A stretch of DNA of 64,000 nt. Origin: Angiostrongylus vasorum. Taxonomy: Eukaryota > Nematoda > Chromadorea > Rhabditida > Metastrongylidae. The notes beneath the pieces are model-generated. The model saw nothing but the letters and a program-made list of their open reading frames with translations, was not told where the DNA came from and ran no database searches. The stretch is taken from contig JADANN010000033.1 in the NCBI GenBank assembly GCA_018806985.1, forward strand, positions 62,001 to 126,000, read 5' to 3'. Numbering within the stretch: position 1 is the first letter of the stretch; each line of letters starts with the position of its first letter. The translations under genes were made by a program, and so were the position numbers. This document shows positions 23,223 through 34,830 of the stretch, piece after piece.

Positions 23223-23630
23223 TCATTGAGAGAAGTGAGTGTTAGAAACCAAAAAAAAGTTAACGAAGCCGTAGGACGCGGAATCAACGATGGCATTATA
23301 AATTCGAAAGTAGGAGCTCCGTCTAGGATTAATAAACCATGGAGCTTTTACCATTAGGTGATTAATAGAATTGTTAAGCTCGATACTGAATTCAAACTGA
23401 TTACAACAGTGAACAACGGCGTCGGGTTTAAAAAATGTACTCTCCTGTGTGGAAGGGACATCATGTTTTGTAAAATTTATCCTTATTTTCTTTTCAGTGC
23501 TATGTGAAATGAAGCCATACATCGTCAAATAGCCGTGGGCTCGATCAATAATTATTGTATTTTTTTCGTACATTTCGGACACTTCTAGGAAGCAACATTT
23601 CCCGTGCAGTAGTAGAGACGAAGCGTTCAT
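23223..23630 (-). CDS. Hypothetical intronless open frame (135 aa), unrecognised
   Basis: Uninterrupted minus-strand frame of 408 nt, unusually long for this AT-rich intergenic DNA. It ends about 110 nt upstream of the kinase-like ATG on the same strand. The product would be soluble, with scattered Cys/His and no signal peptide or membrane segment, and it does not match a family I know. It may be an upstream exon, a small separate gene, or a decayed repeat ORF. No poly(A) signal or splice site decides between these. Confidence 0.3.
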   Translation of the reverse strand: MNASSLLLHGKCCFLEVSEMYEKNTIIIDRAHGYLTMYGFISHSTEKKIRINFTKHDVPSTQESTFFKPDAVVHCCNQFEFSIELNNSINHLMVKAPWFINPRRSSYFRIYNAIVDSASYGFVNFFLVSNTHFSQ

Positions 23631-24089
23631 TGCACTGTGTTCACTTAGTTACTACAATTTTCGTTCATTCACATGAATAAGATAACTGTGAAATGTTCGG
23701 AAACTACAACGTAAAGTAACCACATTGAACAAAATCTAAAAAAAACCCCAGAAAAATCGATAATGAGCACTTTTTTCCCGAGGTTTTCGTGGTTGTCAAC
23801 AGTTGAGATTTATTTCCTTTGCGATTTAACCAAAAGCGTTAGAACGAAATTATGACTATTCTAGAAGGATTTCATCATAAAATATTACGAAAACTTGCTA
23901 GCTGTTTATCGACAAGTAGTGGGGATTCACTGCCGTAGTAGAAGAAACCTCGTTCTCATCACGGAAATCTATCCTGAGAAAGCTTAAAGGTCAGCTATCT
24001 CAAGCCCATGGCTATCGCATCAGGATTCCATGCCAAACAAAAAAAAACCAGCCCGATCTGTAGAATATCAGGCGAATATGAATTCTATT

Positions 24090-24400
24090 GGGGGGTAAAT
24101 GTTCTCAGGAAGAGCAATGGTTAGTGATGCCATGCAACGTGCGCTCTGCACAAGTTGGTTCGGCCTCATCCCTCAACTATCAGGTCTCCTATTCCACCAC
24201 GGTTGACAAATTGCTATCAGAACTGCCAGAGAAAAGCTCGTTTTCTTCCGAAAAATCCTGCGACCACTTATGGTGAAGACCTGGGAACGCTCTCGTTGAG
24301 TTCTCTCAGGAAGCACATTCTCAAGTACCCGGCACGCCTATCTCACACACAAGTCCGAAGATCTTCAGTAGATGGTAGATACTAGGCAATGAAAAAAATG
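24090..24400 (+). mobile_element. SINE family C copy, diverged
   Basis: GTTCTCAGGAAGAGCAATGG...GCAACGTGCGCTCTGCAC head remnants, GACAAATTGCTATCAGAACT body and AGATCTTCAGTAGATGG near the end follow the family C layout. Open frames here are repeat-derived. Confidence 0.4.
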
Positions 24401-24662
24401 AAGGAACTACTGTGATGTGAACTGGTGGTAGTCACAGCATTCTATAAACACAGTAGGTCATCTGAGTGAATACTATGGTAAAGGCGATAAAGCGTAGATT
24501 TTCTGATGAATCCACATAAACCTGGGAACCTCCACTGGAATTCTACGATAATGAGTAGGTTTCAAGTGCATATAGATAACCATAGGTAACAGAGGCTTTT
24601 ATTCAATTAGCAATAATTTATGAGGAGAAACATAAGGAGCTTAGGGTTTGCTTCCATAATAT

Positions 24663-24719
24663 GCCTCTCTCTCTCTCCTCCTCCTCCTCTCCTTCTCTAT
24701 CTCCCTCCTTCTCTCCCTA
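24663..24719. repeat. CT-rich simple repeat
   Basis: Pyrimidine tract of CTCTCT and CTCCTCCTC units. Confidence 0.9.
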
Positions 24720-24867
24720 CGAAAAATAAGCATTAAGAGTCGTATTCTTTAATAAAACGACGATAATGTTTACCATAACAAATTACCACGATGACACGTT
24801 ACCATGGGCACCAACACTGATATAGAAATAGACGTACATACATGTGTATGCGCATATACATTCATGT

Positions 24868-24908
24868 ATGTGTGTGTGTACATATATATGTATATATGTA
24901 TATATGCA

Positions 24909-24946
<38 letters not shown>

Positions 24947-24950
24947 TATG
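24868..24950. repeat. (TG)n/(TA)n microsatellite
   Basis: TGTGTGTGTACATATATATG followed by a long TATA run. Its overlapping Tyr/Ile open frames are artefacts. Confidence 0.95.
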
Positions 24951-25399
24951 CGTATGTTTACACGTATTATACACAACTGTACATATAAATGGAGTTTTAA
25001 TGAGAATTTTCCTCAAAGTTAACAAAAAATCGAAGACGAGTAGAGGAGATGTTTTTCAGTGGCACTGATAATTCTAGATCTCTCCCGATGACCATCACTC
25101 ACAAAATTAATGAAGTCTCAATTGCAGAAAAAAATTGCTGCATGAACCCTACGTAAACCTGATCCGATTCTTCTTAATATGACGCATATATAACTCACAT
25201 ACGACTTACAGGTCTGAAAGTATAAAAGTACGTGGTTGCGCAGAAACTGATGCGCAATTTACCACTTTACTTTGCTTTTGTATATGTTCTAGCCATTTTC
25301 TTTCTCTGAATTCTGCACTTTTATATATTAATGAAAGGCTTATTGTTTGCACTTCTACTAGGTATAATTGAGTGATAACATAAATCATAGTTTTGAGAC

Positions 25400-25720
25400 A
25401 ATGACGTCACTTTCTATTTACTGCCTACTCTTTTTTAATGGCAGGATATGATGCAAAATATAATCATAACGATGCTGAGATATTTGCAAAGCCCCCGGAC
25501 CGCTGGTGACTGCGGTGGGCACCGAAAATGCTATTACCCTTCTCGAGGGCTAGCGCGCTCACCACCACACCATGCGAGTTCTTAGTTTCGCCATTCTCCT
25601 AATCGTGTTATTGACTTATAGGAGCTATCATCAATCACCCGTAAACAGGATTGATCTGGAGAGCACAGATCGTCATTGAATCCACTTAAGCTGAAGCTGT
25701 GCTGTGAATCAAAGAAACTT
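25400..25720 (-). mobile_element. SINE family D copy
   Basis: Minus strand: a 5' part with CTCCAGATCAATCCTGTTTA, the tRNA-like head CTCGCATGGTGTGGTGGTGA, then GTCACCAGCGGTCCGGGGGC and TTTGCAAATATCTCAGCATC. The 3' end is a conserved GGCAGTAAATAGAAAG-type tail. Confidence 0.75.
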
Positions 25721-26526
25721 TTGATTTACATTTATATTTTTATTTACACTTATTCTATTTATATTTTTGGCAGTATTTTGACAACGATTTTTGACTATTT
25801 ATAGCACGTATATTCTTGCTGTGAGCTTTACGTCCATTAGAATGAATACATTCTTTGCAAACAGTAGGAGTGTTGTCCCTAACTCCATCATTAATGAAAT
25901 CTATAATGCCATTCATAAATATTTGGTTATGACATCTGAAAAGAAGAACAAAGCCAAAAGTCTTTGCTTCAATAAATTCCTCTCCGTGCACATTTAGAAG
26001 TTTAAATCTAAAAAAATTTTTTGTTACGGTTATAGAAAATTCAACAAAACTTTACAATTCGATGTTTGTAACACGAATTAGTCTTGTTTATACTTGTAGT
26101 ACATTTACAGTAAATGGTCTTTGTCTGTAAATTGACGTCAGGTCAGGTCTGCAAGTTTACGTCAATTTGTGATCATTTGCTAGTTTGATTCTTCAGGATG
26201 TTAGTGAATGTTAACGAGAAATTTAGACATTTTGATTGAATGTTCTTTAAAAAACAAGTGAAACAAAAAGAGAAAACAAAGAACTCCAAGAAAACAAGAA
26301 GGCGGAGAGAAAGCAGTAGGCATTCGCACTCGACTACATTCGCTGAGACTCTCGTTCAGTAGTAGATGATAGTGATGAAAGAAAAAAAAACGAAGTGAGT
26401 ATTTAAAACCGAGGGAACTTTAAGAAAACGCTAGTGAAACATTCAGGAGGCGGGAAAAGAGGAAAAGATGCAAGAAAAAAAGGCATAGAGGACAATATTC
26501 AAAGCAGAAAATGACTAGATTTACAA

Positions 26527-26585
26527 GTGATGGTGACGATGACGGTGAAAATGATGATGAAGATGATGGTGAATATGATGGTGAA
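26527..26585. repeat. GATGGT-type simple repeat
   Basis: Purine-rich GATGGTGA/GATGATGA repeats within a generally purine-biased stretch (26230-26600). No gene recognised. Confidence 0.8.
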
Positions 26586-26867
26586 AACAAAGATTATGAA
26601 AATGTGAGAGCGAATAGTCCGACTTTACGAACTATCAATCATCCATAGTGGTGTGCTTCATTAACGATCGCTAGTTTAAGCTAATGCTTCATCACTCCCT
26701 TCTCCATCGCCGATCGGCTTCCTCAGTCGAGACTGATTTTCGCCGAAAGAGAAAGCCCAGTGTCTTTCTCATAGGCTCCCTTCCAGATAAGTTTAGTTCA
26801 ATATGGGCCAGTTTTACCTCATTGAGTTTATACAACACTCATTCATAGTGTTTTTTTTTGGTGGGAG

Positions 26868-27020
26868 GATTTCAGAGATATTTGCAAAACTCCGGACCGC
26901 AGGTGTCTGCAGGCGGTGGGGGAACGAACACGCTATTAGCCTTTCCGGGGTCTAACGCGTTCACCACGCCATCTGTGGTGCTTCGTTTTTGCCTTTCTCT
27001 CAATATCGATTATGCCGAAA
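26868..27020 (-). mobile_element. SINE family D fragment
   Basis: AGATATTTGCAAAACTCCGG, GTCTGCAGGCGGTGGGG and AACGCGTTCACCACGCC mark the 3' half and head of family D in reverse complement. Confidence 0.65.
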
Positions 27021-27874
27021 TCTAGAAATATTGACGAATGAGGAATTTCTGTGACTCTCATGATCCCCCGCAATCGATAACGCGGGCAAGTCGTGAGGAC
27101 ATTGGATTTTCCGTAATAGCTGGCTTGTACAATTCGTGTAGCTGCTCACACTTCAGATTAGCCAGACATTTAATTGAGACATTTTCAGAAAAAAAAGTGG
27201 GGACGGGAATTCATTAAATGCAGCCAGAGTTCGTTATGATTCCTAATAGAGTTTCTATTGTGGTGTAGTTTACAAAAACTTACAGCCTTTCGATTTTCTT
27301 ATCCCTTTGATGAGCACAAAATGACTAAATGTTGCCATTACCACTAATTCATAACGAGACTCGAACCAACAACCACTTAATCTGCCGAAACCGTTCACGC
27401 ATTGCGCCATGGTGCAAAAAGAAAAAGAAAAGGACAATATTTGAATCAAAATGCGGTGAACGAATATTGCTTTTTCTTTATAACAGCAGCACTTCAGAAG
27501 TTCAGAGCTTGACAGTATTAGAAGAGATTTTAGAATCTCGCAATAAAGCCTTGTACAAGACTTCTAAGGTGCCGTTCTAATCTCATTTTTTGCTTAAAAC
27601 TCAACTTTACAAAGGAAAATTTGAAGATGAAGTCCAGACTTTTTGGAATTCTAAGGAAAAACAGCAAGAAAATAGGAAACGTGTCATTACTGGCGAGATT
27701 CCGTTCATTCAAATGCCTTATTTGTGTTCGAAATGCGAGCACCTACGAAAAAAAGTTGAACTTCTGATTTCTAGAAGATGAGAATATCCTCTAAGTAGGA
27801 TAGTGAACTTTGAATCGTGTTCGGGAGGCATGCAAATTCTATTGATTTTTACTTTAAGCGGTAAAATTTGCAAT

Positions 27875-28186
27875 GCAAGGGGGCGGATAGCACAGGTGGT
27901 AATGATGTCCGTCATCACGAGCATGGTATAGTTCGAATCCGCTCCGGGCCAACCAACCATCTCATCCCTTCAGGGTCGGAAAAATTAGTAGCGGACTTAT
28001 CTGGGGAAAAAATCACTCTCTGCAATCCAATTGGAAACGCTCCAGCCCCGCTATCTCAGGACTCTAGGGAGTTGGAAGATCTTCGTGGACAATGGATTCG
28101 AGGAAACGAATCGAATATGAGAAGTGTTTGGATCCGTATAGTAGACGTGAAGACGGATCAAATAAAATAAAAATAGAAAAAAGAGG
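27875..28186 (+). mobile_element. SINE family C copy with target-site duplication
   Basis: Head AAGGGGGCGGATAGCACAGG...CATCACGAGCATGG, body CTTCAGGGTCGGAAAAATTA, tail GTAGACGTGAAGACGGATCA plus AATAAAATAAAAATAG. Perfect 8-bp flanks TTTGCAAT at 27867-27874 and 28187-28194. Confidence 0.8.
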
Positions 28187-28894
28187 TTTGCAATTAGAAG
28201 AGATATATTTTCTTAAGGCGTAACGATTTTACGTCATCTACGCATTGAGATAAAAACATACCGTATGATTTATGTTAAGGGATGCGCAAGAATGGGATAG
28301 ATCTTTTATACAAACTTTCTAAGACTCCAAACTATGGAATGGAACTGTGAACGCCATAGTGGAAGAAGAATAGAAGAGAACTACACCACCAACCACTGAG
28401 AATAAATACGGTAAAAGAGGTTTTTAAGAGACATTCATACAGAATGCAATTTTTTCCATAGTAAATACTTGCAATAGAAGATCAGTGAAAAAAATAAGTT
28501 GTAGAATTACTACTGTAAATTTTTGGATGTAAAGTTATGTATTTGATTCGTAGCGGAACCGTTGAAAAAAAGCGCTAAATATCTCCTATCTGAAGCACGA
28601 AGAGTAATTCTTGGCACCAGGAACTATAGTAAAATAAAATTCAAAAAAGTCACAAGTACAACATTAGTGACAATAAATATGACTAGTAAAGCTAGTAATG
28701 ATAGTGACAGAAGTAAATACATAAAGATTGGAAAACTGATGAACGCTTGCCAGCTGGCTATCGACTCAAATGAGTTCTGTTTACTCCTGAAATGGAGTCA
28801 TTGTCGTGAATACGACGTAAATAATTCGAAAACTCTGACTAGATAATGACCATGGAAGGCTTGGTCCGAGTATTCCTGTCGAATGGGGCTCAAT

Positions 28895-28945
28895 CGAGGG
28901 CGGGGGCCACGGACGGGACACTAAGCTAGGCCGTCCGTCCCCCCT
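28895..28945. other. GC-rich hairpin-forming block
   Basis: ACGGACGG (28909-28916) pairs perfectly with CCGTCCGT (28931-28938) across a 14-nt loop, inside a G-run/C-run context far more GC-rich than its surroundings. Function unknown. Confidence 0.5.
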
Positions 28946-29499
28946 TCCCCCATCTTTGCCTTGGTCTTCAATTCCACAGCCGTTTCAGGACATCGTGAAC
29001 AGGCGGGAAGTAGCACTGGCAACAGAAGAATAACTGCTGAGGGAATCGGCTAGAGAGAGAAGCACTCTGGATGGATGTTGTGTAAAGCTGAGGAGATGAG
29101 ATGTGCCCGTCCGTCATGTGTATGTTACCGAAGCAGCAGCCTACGAATTATCAACGGCAGTATGAATCGGTGTTAATTTTCTTTTTCGTTGTTCCTTTCC
29201 TTCATGAGAGTGTCAGGATTTATAATACAATTGCAGCTTACTGATGAATGAAAACAAATCATTAGGAATCTTTATGCTCTATGTTTTTCACCATTTTGAT
29301 GAAGTTCTGCTGACGAACGTGACGTAAAAAAGCGGTCATCCCAAAATAGTTGCTTTACTAAAACTTTCCACGTTTTTACTTTGAAGACCCTTGGCGAAAA
29401 AAAGCGAAGAAAAAAAAGCAAGAACGAAGATGTAATACCATGGTATTGGATTGTCATCACAGGATCTGGGAGCAACCATCAAAATCATGAGTAATGTCA

Positions 29500-30065
29500 A
29501 CCTTTCGTTTGCTGCCTACTACAATGTTTCACGGTAGAGTAAAAAGGATAAAAGATAAAGCTCTCTGCGTTGATCAATCCCCTGAGGGATGCGCCATGCA
29601 TTCGACTTCCTGAAATATCGTTGGAGGTGATTGAATGCATATCTGGGCTTTACAATGACTCGCGATGGCCTGCTGATGTATCGAGCCAGTGCTGCTATCT
29701 TCCCAGACAAGTCTGGTACCATTTACCGATCCCGGGGGTATGGAGGGTTTGGTGGGCCATGGGTGAACCATGCGCGCATGGATCGCTTCCACGTGTGTCG
29801 CAGTGGCGCAACCAACCACTGCGCCACACGCGCCCCACGGTAGAGCACGATAAGAAATACAACAATAACCATGCTGAGATATTCGCAAAACTTAGAACTC
29901 GGGCCGGAACCACGATCAGCCTATCCGGGTGCTCGCGTATTACATACTGCACCATTGAGGCCTCTCGCTGCCATCACCAATCACCCGTCAGTGGGATTGA
30001 TCTGGGCGTGCATAAATCGGCACTGAACCCAGTTAAGCTGGGGCTGTAGTCGATATCACAATGTT
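29500..30065 (-). mobile_element. SINE family D copy split by a SINE A insertion
   Basis: The 3' tail (TTTGCTGCCTACTACAATG) lies left of the SINE A at 29540-29835. The remainder (GAGATATTCGCAAAACTTAG, GGCCGGAACCACGATCAGCC, GATTGATCTGGGCGTGC) continues on the right to ~30065. Confidence 0.75.
29540..29835 (-). mobile_element. SINE family A copy nested in SINE D, with target-site duplication
   Basis: Near-complete family A (tail GATAAAGCTCTCTGCGTTGA, body CAGACAAGTCTGGTACC, head ending CCACTGCGCCACACGCGCC). Identical 10-bp CACGGTAGAG lies at 29530-29539 and 29836-29845, both belonging to the interrupted family D copy. Confidence 0.9.
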
Positions 30066-31264
30066 GACCTTTTATTTGTTGATCATGAATAATGTTTGGT
30101 TGAAAGTATAGTAGCACGTTCCCGAATATTATGTCCAAGCCTATAAAACACATCTTCTACTATTAATTTCACAATTGCGGCCTGAAGTGAACATTTCAAC
30201 CACGTTCGGTCATCCACTACGAATTCTTATGAGAGAACTCGGTAAGATAATATTTTGCCTTCAATGTGAGGGTAACCACGTCTTCAATTACGCGTGATGC
30301 GCCCACTAGTGAATTTGTTCGATTCTGATGATAGATCTCTCAACGATGAGGTGACTAGTAGAACTTCCGTCAACAATTTATTATTGAAGCCCCTGAGGGA
30401 CATTGTCGATATGAACTTGAGCGCTACTCCTCATTAATCGGCAACGACGTTTGCTTTACTTCATATGAGCATCGATAATCTTAAATAGAGACACCTTTGG
30501 CTATCGGAAAAATTCTCAACTCATTAACATTTCATTAGCCTGGCGATTCTGACAAAGCAAGTACGTTCGTAATTCATCGGTCGCTTTCCGTCAGCAAAAC
30601 TGGAAAAGGACCTTCTATATAAAGAAAGTTGTAGCTGGAGATAAAAGCTGAGCTTTCTTCGTCAATCATATCAAATAGCAGAAGTCACTTGCTTTCAGGG
30701 AGGAGAATTTTCGTCTTATCATGAGAAACATGAGACCTCAAACGAGAGGAAAATCCCCTTTTTTCCGCTGTTCCTGGAATTTGGAGCAAATATTCCTCGT
30801 TTTCTTCATAACCTACAATGTACTTCTCACAACGAGTTGTCACTAAGAGTAATTTTCAATTTTCGATGCGAGACGAAGACGTCACACCGAGAAGAGGAAC
30901 AACCGTAGACCATCGACAAGGATAGTCGGCTCTGATAAAGTCGAAAACGTCGAAATGTTAGCCGAATAAACATCTGTATCAACATCGTGTAAGCTCAACA
31001 ATATAAATAAATGTCACTAACAGTGTTTACAATTGAACTTAATGGACTCTCCTCCTTATTTCTTTTGTGAAACGAGCAACAAAATGTTTTTCATATGAGG
31101 TAGTTGTTTTCACAGTTCTCAGTCTCAAATTTGTCATCACAAGTAGGCCTTTATTATTTAGAAGGTTAATGCTTGCTTTCCTAAATGTTAGCATGAAAAC
31201 GTTCAAGACGGAAAATTTAAAGGTGACAGAGTACTTTTACGAAATCTTTATTATGTGAACGATA
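30066..31264. other. Stretch without a recognised gene
   Basis: AT-rich sequence with only short open frames. No repeat family seen elsewhere in the window was recognised here. Confidence 0.4.
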
Positions 31265-31345
31265 TGTAGCCAATTTGTCGCCAGGCCACGTAAAGCGTGT
31301 CAGGGCAGTGAATAGGCGATTAGTGGCGGATCCGAAACGACCTTG
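31265..31345 (+). mobile_element. Fragment of the RTE 5' region
   Basis: GCCAGGCCACGTAAAGCGTG...GATTAGTGGCGGATCCGAAA resembles 41855-41935 (GCGAGGCTACGTGGCGCGTC...GGTTAATCGCGGACC), upstream of the RTE endonuclease there. Confidence 0.5.
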
Positions 31346-32616
31346 TTGTTACTCTAAGATGTTGGTGATGAATTCAGGCGTGTATTAACTTGCACAATTC
31401 TACGAAAACAATGAAGCCAGGGAAGCATATATGACGTGGAATCGCCTAAGAAAGCTCTAAGTCTACCCCCAAAAGTAAATACACAAGGTGTATACGGCAT
31501 ACCATTCAACCAAAGCTTCACTTCAGTGGAATAAACTATTCGACTAAAATGCTGAAATGATGAAACTAGTCCGATCTGGAAGTCCACGGGAAGCTAACTC
31601 GGCTTTATACAACCTATCCATCCACAGAATCGGGAAAGATTCCCATCTGTGCTTAAACTTTTTCCATCCTACTAAAAGACTAAAATCACGTAGAAGGGAA
31701 GTAGGTGCTAACCGACTCGAAGTCGCATACAACGAAGATCGTCTACTTCTATTTTTAGAAGTTCATGGCAATTTGAAACCCCACCCAATGGAAAGAACAC
31801 GGCAAATTTAGCATAGCTTTCGTTGCCCAGTATAAATAAGGAGATTATTGTGCTTGCCTGAACAGCTTCCGAAACGGAAACGGTAGATGGAACGAGTGAG
31901 CTATGGAAGATGTGCTTAATACTTATGAGTCCAAAAAGCGATGGTGAAATATATTCAATGATAGAAGGAAAAAAGCATAGAACGAAGAAGTTAGTAGATA
32001 TTTTGAGGCAAAAAAAGCGACGAAAAAGGAGGAAAAGGAGCGAGAGAAGTAGGATAATCTTTTTAAAGTGAATTCATGGCTACTATTTAGATTATCAGCC
32101 CATTTTTTTTTCTCTTTGCATGATTTTTGATCAGTTAAATAAGTCACCACTAAAGAGGTATTGGAAAGAAGAAGCCGGTAGCAGATATTATTGAGTGTTA
32201 AGCAAATAAGAACCGATAAGAGAGATTTAGCGTCACTCAAACACCGAAATCTCTTCCTACCATGTGATTTGCTAGTGAAGATCGTTTTCGGCTCATTGAT
32301 GAGCTTCAGCTTCTACTTGCTGACCAGCCAATGGAGCTCATTTCTTGCATAGAAGCACACATCCACAGTTTTACGACCAAATGCCAGACTCAGGCTAACG
32401 ACGGATGAAAATGTCACGAGGGCGACAGTCTATTCAAGTAGTAACTACTAGTTAACAGCGATAATTATATCTTCGAGGTTGCCATTGCTCACAACGTCGC
32501 TAAGAATAAGATAAAGACAAGCAAAGGAAAGGGCGAATATTGTTACCCTGCTATTTTATCAATATTTTATTGTCACTGTTGCTACCAATGTCATTGTTTC
32601 TACTGCTTCTTATTCC

Positions 32617-32617
<1 letters not shown>
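31346..32617. other. Stretch without a recognised gene
   Basis: Opposed open frames around 31354-31811 show no family I know. The rest is AT-rich. Nothing further could be supported. Confidence 0.35.

Positions 32618-32669
<52 letters not shown>
32618..32669. repeat. (ATT)n microsatellite
   Basis: About 17 perfect ATT units. Confidence 0.95.
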
Positions 32670-32673
<4 letters not shown>

Positions 32674-32742
32674 TAATGCCACTCTTTAATTTTTATCCCA
32701 CAAGTCCTAAGATATTGTAAATACATCAGCGCACTTTTTTTT

Positions 32743-32931
32743 CTATTTCATAGCCTCGTATCCATCATCTACGAAGGATTCTGAACTTTTTCCGTGTGAG
32801 TTCGGCTGCTGATTTACTGATGATTGAGAACTCTCGTCTTTGTCGTTGAATATTGGTTTAGTGAATTCTTCTTGGAATCTTAAGATAGGCGGAAGAGTTC
32901 CAGCAAAGAATAAAGCAGTGGTAGGAATCAC
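32743..32931 (-). CDS. Possible terminal exon: membrane segment plus acidic/polar tail
   Basis: Minus frame with a hydrophobic stretch (TTALFFAGTLPPILRF) followed by a polar Ser/Asp/Gln tail closing in DDGYEAMK and TAG, the look of a membrane-protein C-terminus. No good acceptor was found just upstream on minus and no AATAAA is close downstream. Low-confidence candidate only; family unknown. Confidence 0.22.
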   Translation of the reverse strand: MIPTTALFFAGTLPPILRFQEEFTKPIFNDKDESSQSSVNQQPNSHGKSSESFVDDGYEAMK

Positions 32932-33289
32932 GGAAATGGCGTAGTCACGAGTTGGGAATTAGTGACGACGTGAGTAAGCCCTAGCGCAGCCATTGGGACT
33001 CAAAGAAATAAACCCTTCTCAAACCACAGATTGCCGATCAAAGGAAACTGTGATAGCTACCATACGATCCTTTACGACCCGTGAAGACGCTACATTCCAG
33101 CTATAGTAACTCCACGGCTTCAAATCAGCATCACTAAATGTCGAAAAACAGGTTAACTTCAGATTAACCTGAGTTACGTCTTCACGAGAAAAAAAAGAAA
33201 ACTCGTGTTTCCATAATGTCTCCTATGTCTTTTCATCGAGCTTCTTTTGCCAAAAATTACTCAGTGATCATTTTCGAGTTCGATTTTTG

Positions 33290-33344
33290 GAATATCGACT
33301 ACCACACCGTCGAGTGACCGAAAGGTCGCTCGATTTCGATATTC
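33290..33344. other. Two-level stem-loop with GAAA tetraloop
   Basis: Inner stem TCGAGTGACC (33310-33319) / GGTCGCTCGA (33324-33333), one G-U wobble, closed by GAAA. Outer arms GAATATCGA (33290-33298) and TCGATATTC (33336-33344) pair perfectly. The GNRA loop hints at an RNA-level structure, but a transposon terminus is equally possible. Confidence 0.5.
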
Positions 33345-33987
33345 GACAAGAACAAATCAGTGTTAGTTCTTCTTCCATGCACAGAATTACTACACTAGAT
33401 ATTCCACTCTTTCCTCAACGGTGGCCTCTAATTCGATGATTCGGATTGATTCCTTTGCTTAATTACCCAGAGAAATCAACTCTCTAGATCTTCGCCGTTA
33501 CCGTCTTGTACTTGTAAACCCCACCGATCATATTTCGTCTTGTGTTGAAACTACATCGCATATCATATAATGTTTAGAACCATGGCATCTTTATGCTTGA
33601 AAGAAAGAGAGTAGAGTAGTCTGATTCACAATATTCACAAGGCTGTTATAGGAGCCCGTGTCGAATACTTCTCAGTACTTGTTAAGCGAATACTTTGGTA
33701 AGCATGCACGGTGCATGTGAATGGAAACTTACAAAATGAAGATGGTGGGTAGGTAATTACATCCTTGATGTAAAACCTTAAAACACTAAACGGTTCCTAT
33801 TAACTAGTTCTTTGTGACCACGAACAGTTGCAAAGCGTATCTTCATTTTCCATGTTTGAGCAACCTAGATGGCCTAATGATGTGATCAAAACTGAAAATA
33901 TCCAATCAGTTCAGGGAGAAAGATGAACGCAGTGAATAGAAGATGATGTGTTTTGTCACCAAATACAGTTGAAAGACTTTTTGCCTT

Positions 33988-34535
33988 ATCACCTGTATCA
34001 CCTGTAGTCTCGTTGATAGTCGAGTGACTCGAGCGGGCGCCAGTAAATCTTCCATTTTTCCCCTCTCGAGTGCAAAAGTAGCCCAGTGACTTCTACTCGT
34101 CCTAGGAGCTCATTGAGCATCATATCTTTTTTCTAGGCTTTTCGTGAAGAGCTCTGACCATCGGGTCGGTGGTCTTCCTGCAGTGCGTTTAACATCCCGA
34201 GGAATCCAGTCACTAACGGCTTTTGCCCATCGGTTGTCTTTCATACGCACTATGTGTCCGGTCCACCTTATCTTCGATTGTTTGGCGTACAGAACGGCAT
34301 CATTGATTTTTTGATCGTCGACGCAGATTGGAGCTTCGGATCCCTTCCCTTGCTTGCGTGGCACGAGATACTCCTAGCATCGTCCTTTCGACCACTTGTT
34401 CAATAACGCTGAGTGATTTTTCATTCTGTTTACGTAGCGACCAGGTTTCCGACGCATACGTTAACGCACAAAGTACCGTTGAGTCGAAGAGGTGGGCACG
34501 GAGTCGGGTGTTCGTTGTTTTGACTTACAATGGAA
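33988..34535 (-). pseudogene. RTE retrotransposon 3' fragment (RT C-terminal end)
   Basis: Minus frame reads RTE C-terminal sequence: TRLRAHLFDSTVLCALTYAS, then VIEQVVERTMLGVSRATQAR, KIRWTGHIVRMKDNRWAKAV, SDWIPRDVKRTAGRPPTRWS. A premature stop follows RYDAQ, yet recognisable sequence (TSRSHWATFALERG) continues after it. The end at ~33988 has the short TGATACAGG-type repeats typical of RTE 3' termini. Truncated on the 5' side. A family A SINE starts about 25 nt beyond. Confidence 0.8.
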
Positions 34536-34558
34536 GTAATATAAATGAAACTGATAGA

Positions 34559-34830
34559 AAAAGCTCTCGGCGTTGATCAATCCCTGAAGGATACGCTATG
34601 CATTCGACTTCACTAAGCACCGTTTTAGAGGTGATTGAATGCAAATCTGACCTTCACAATGACCCGAGGTAGTCTACTGATGTATTGAGCCAGTGCTGCT
34701 ATCCTCCCATAGAAGTCCGGTAGCAATTTACGGACCCTGGAGGGATGGAGGGCTTGGTGGGCCAGGAGCGCGGGGATCGCTCCCATGTGTGCGTTGCTGC
34801 GCGCCTACGACCACTGCGCCACGCGCGCGC
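34559..34830 (-). mobile_element. SINE family A copy
   Basis: Tail AAGCTCTCGGCGTTGATCAA, body TCCCATAGAAGTCCGGTAGC, head CCACTGCGCCACGCGCG on minus. Flanks TGAAACTGAT / TGAAACCGAC suggest an eroded target duplication. Confidence 0.85.

Noticed and set aside
24770..25068. Overlapping Tyr/Ile/Cys frames on both strands
   Set aside because: Microsatellite translation only.
29570..30049. 159-codon plus frame and its antisense partners
   Set aside because: They run through the nested SINE A / SINE D copies and have no independent support.
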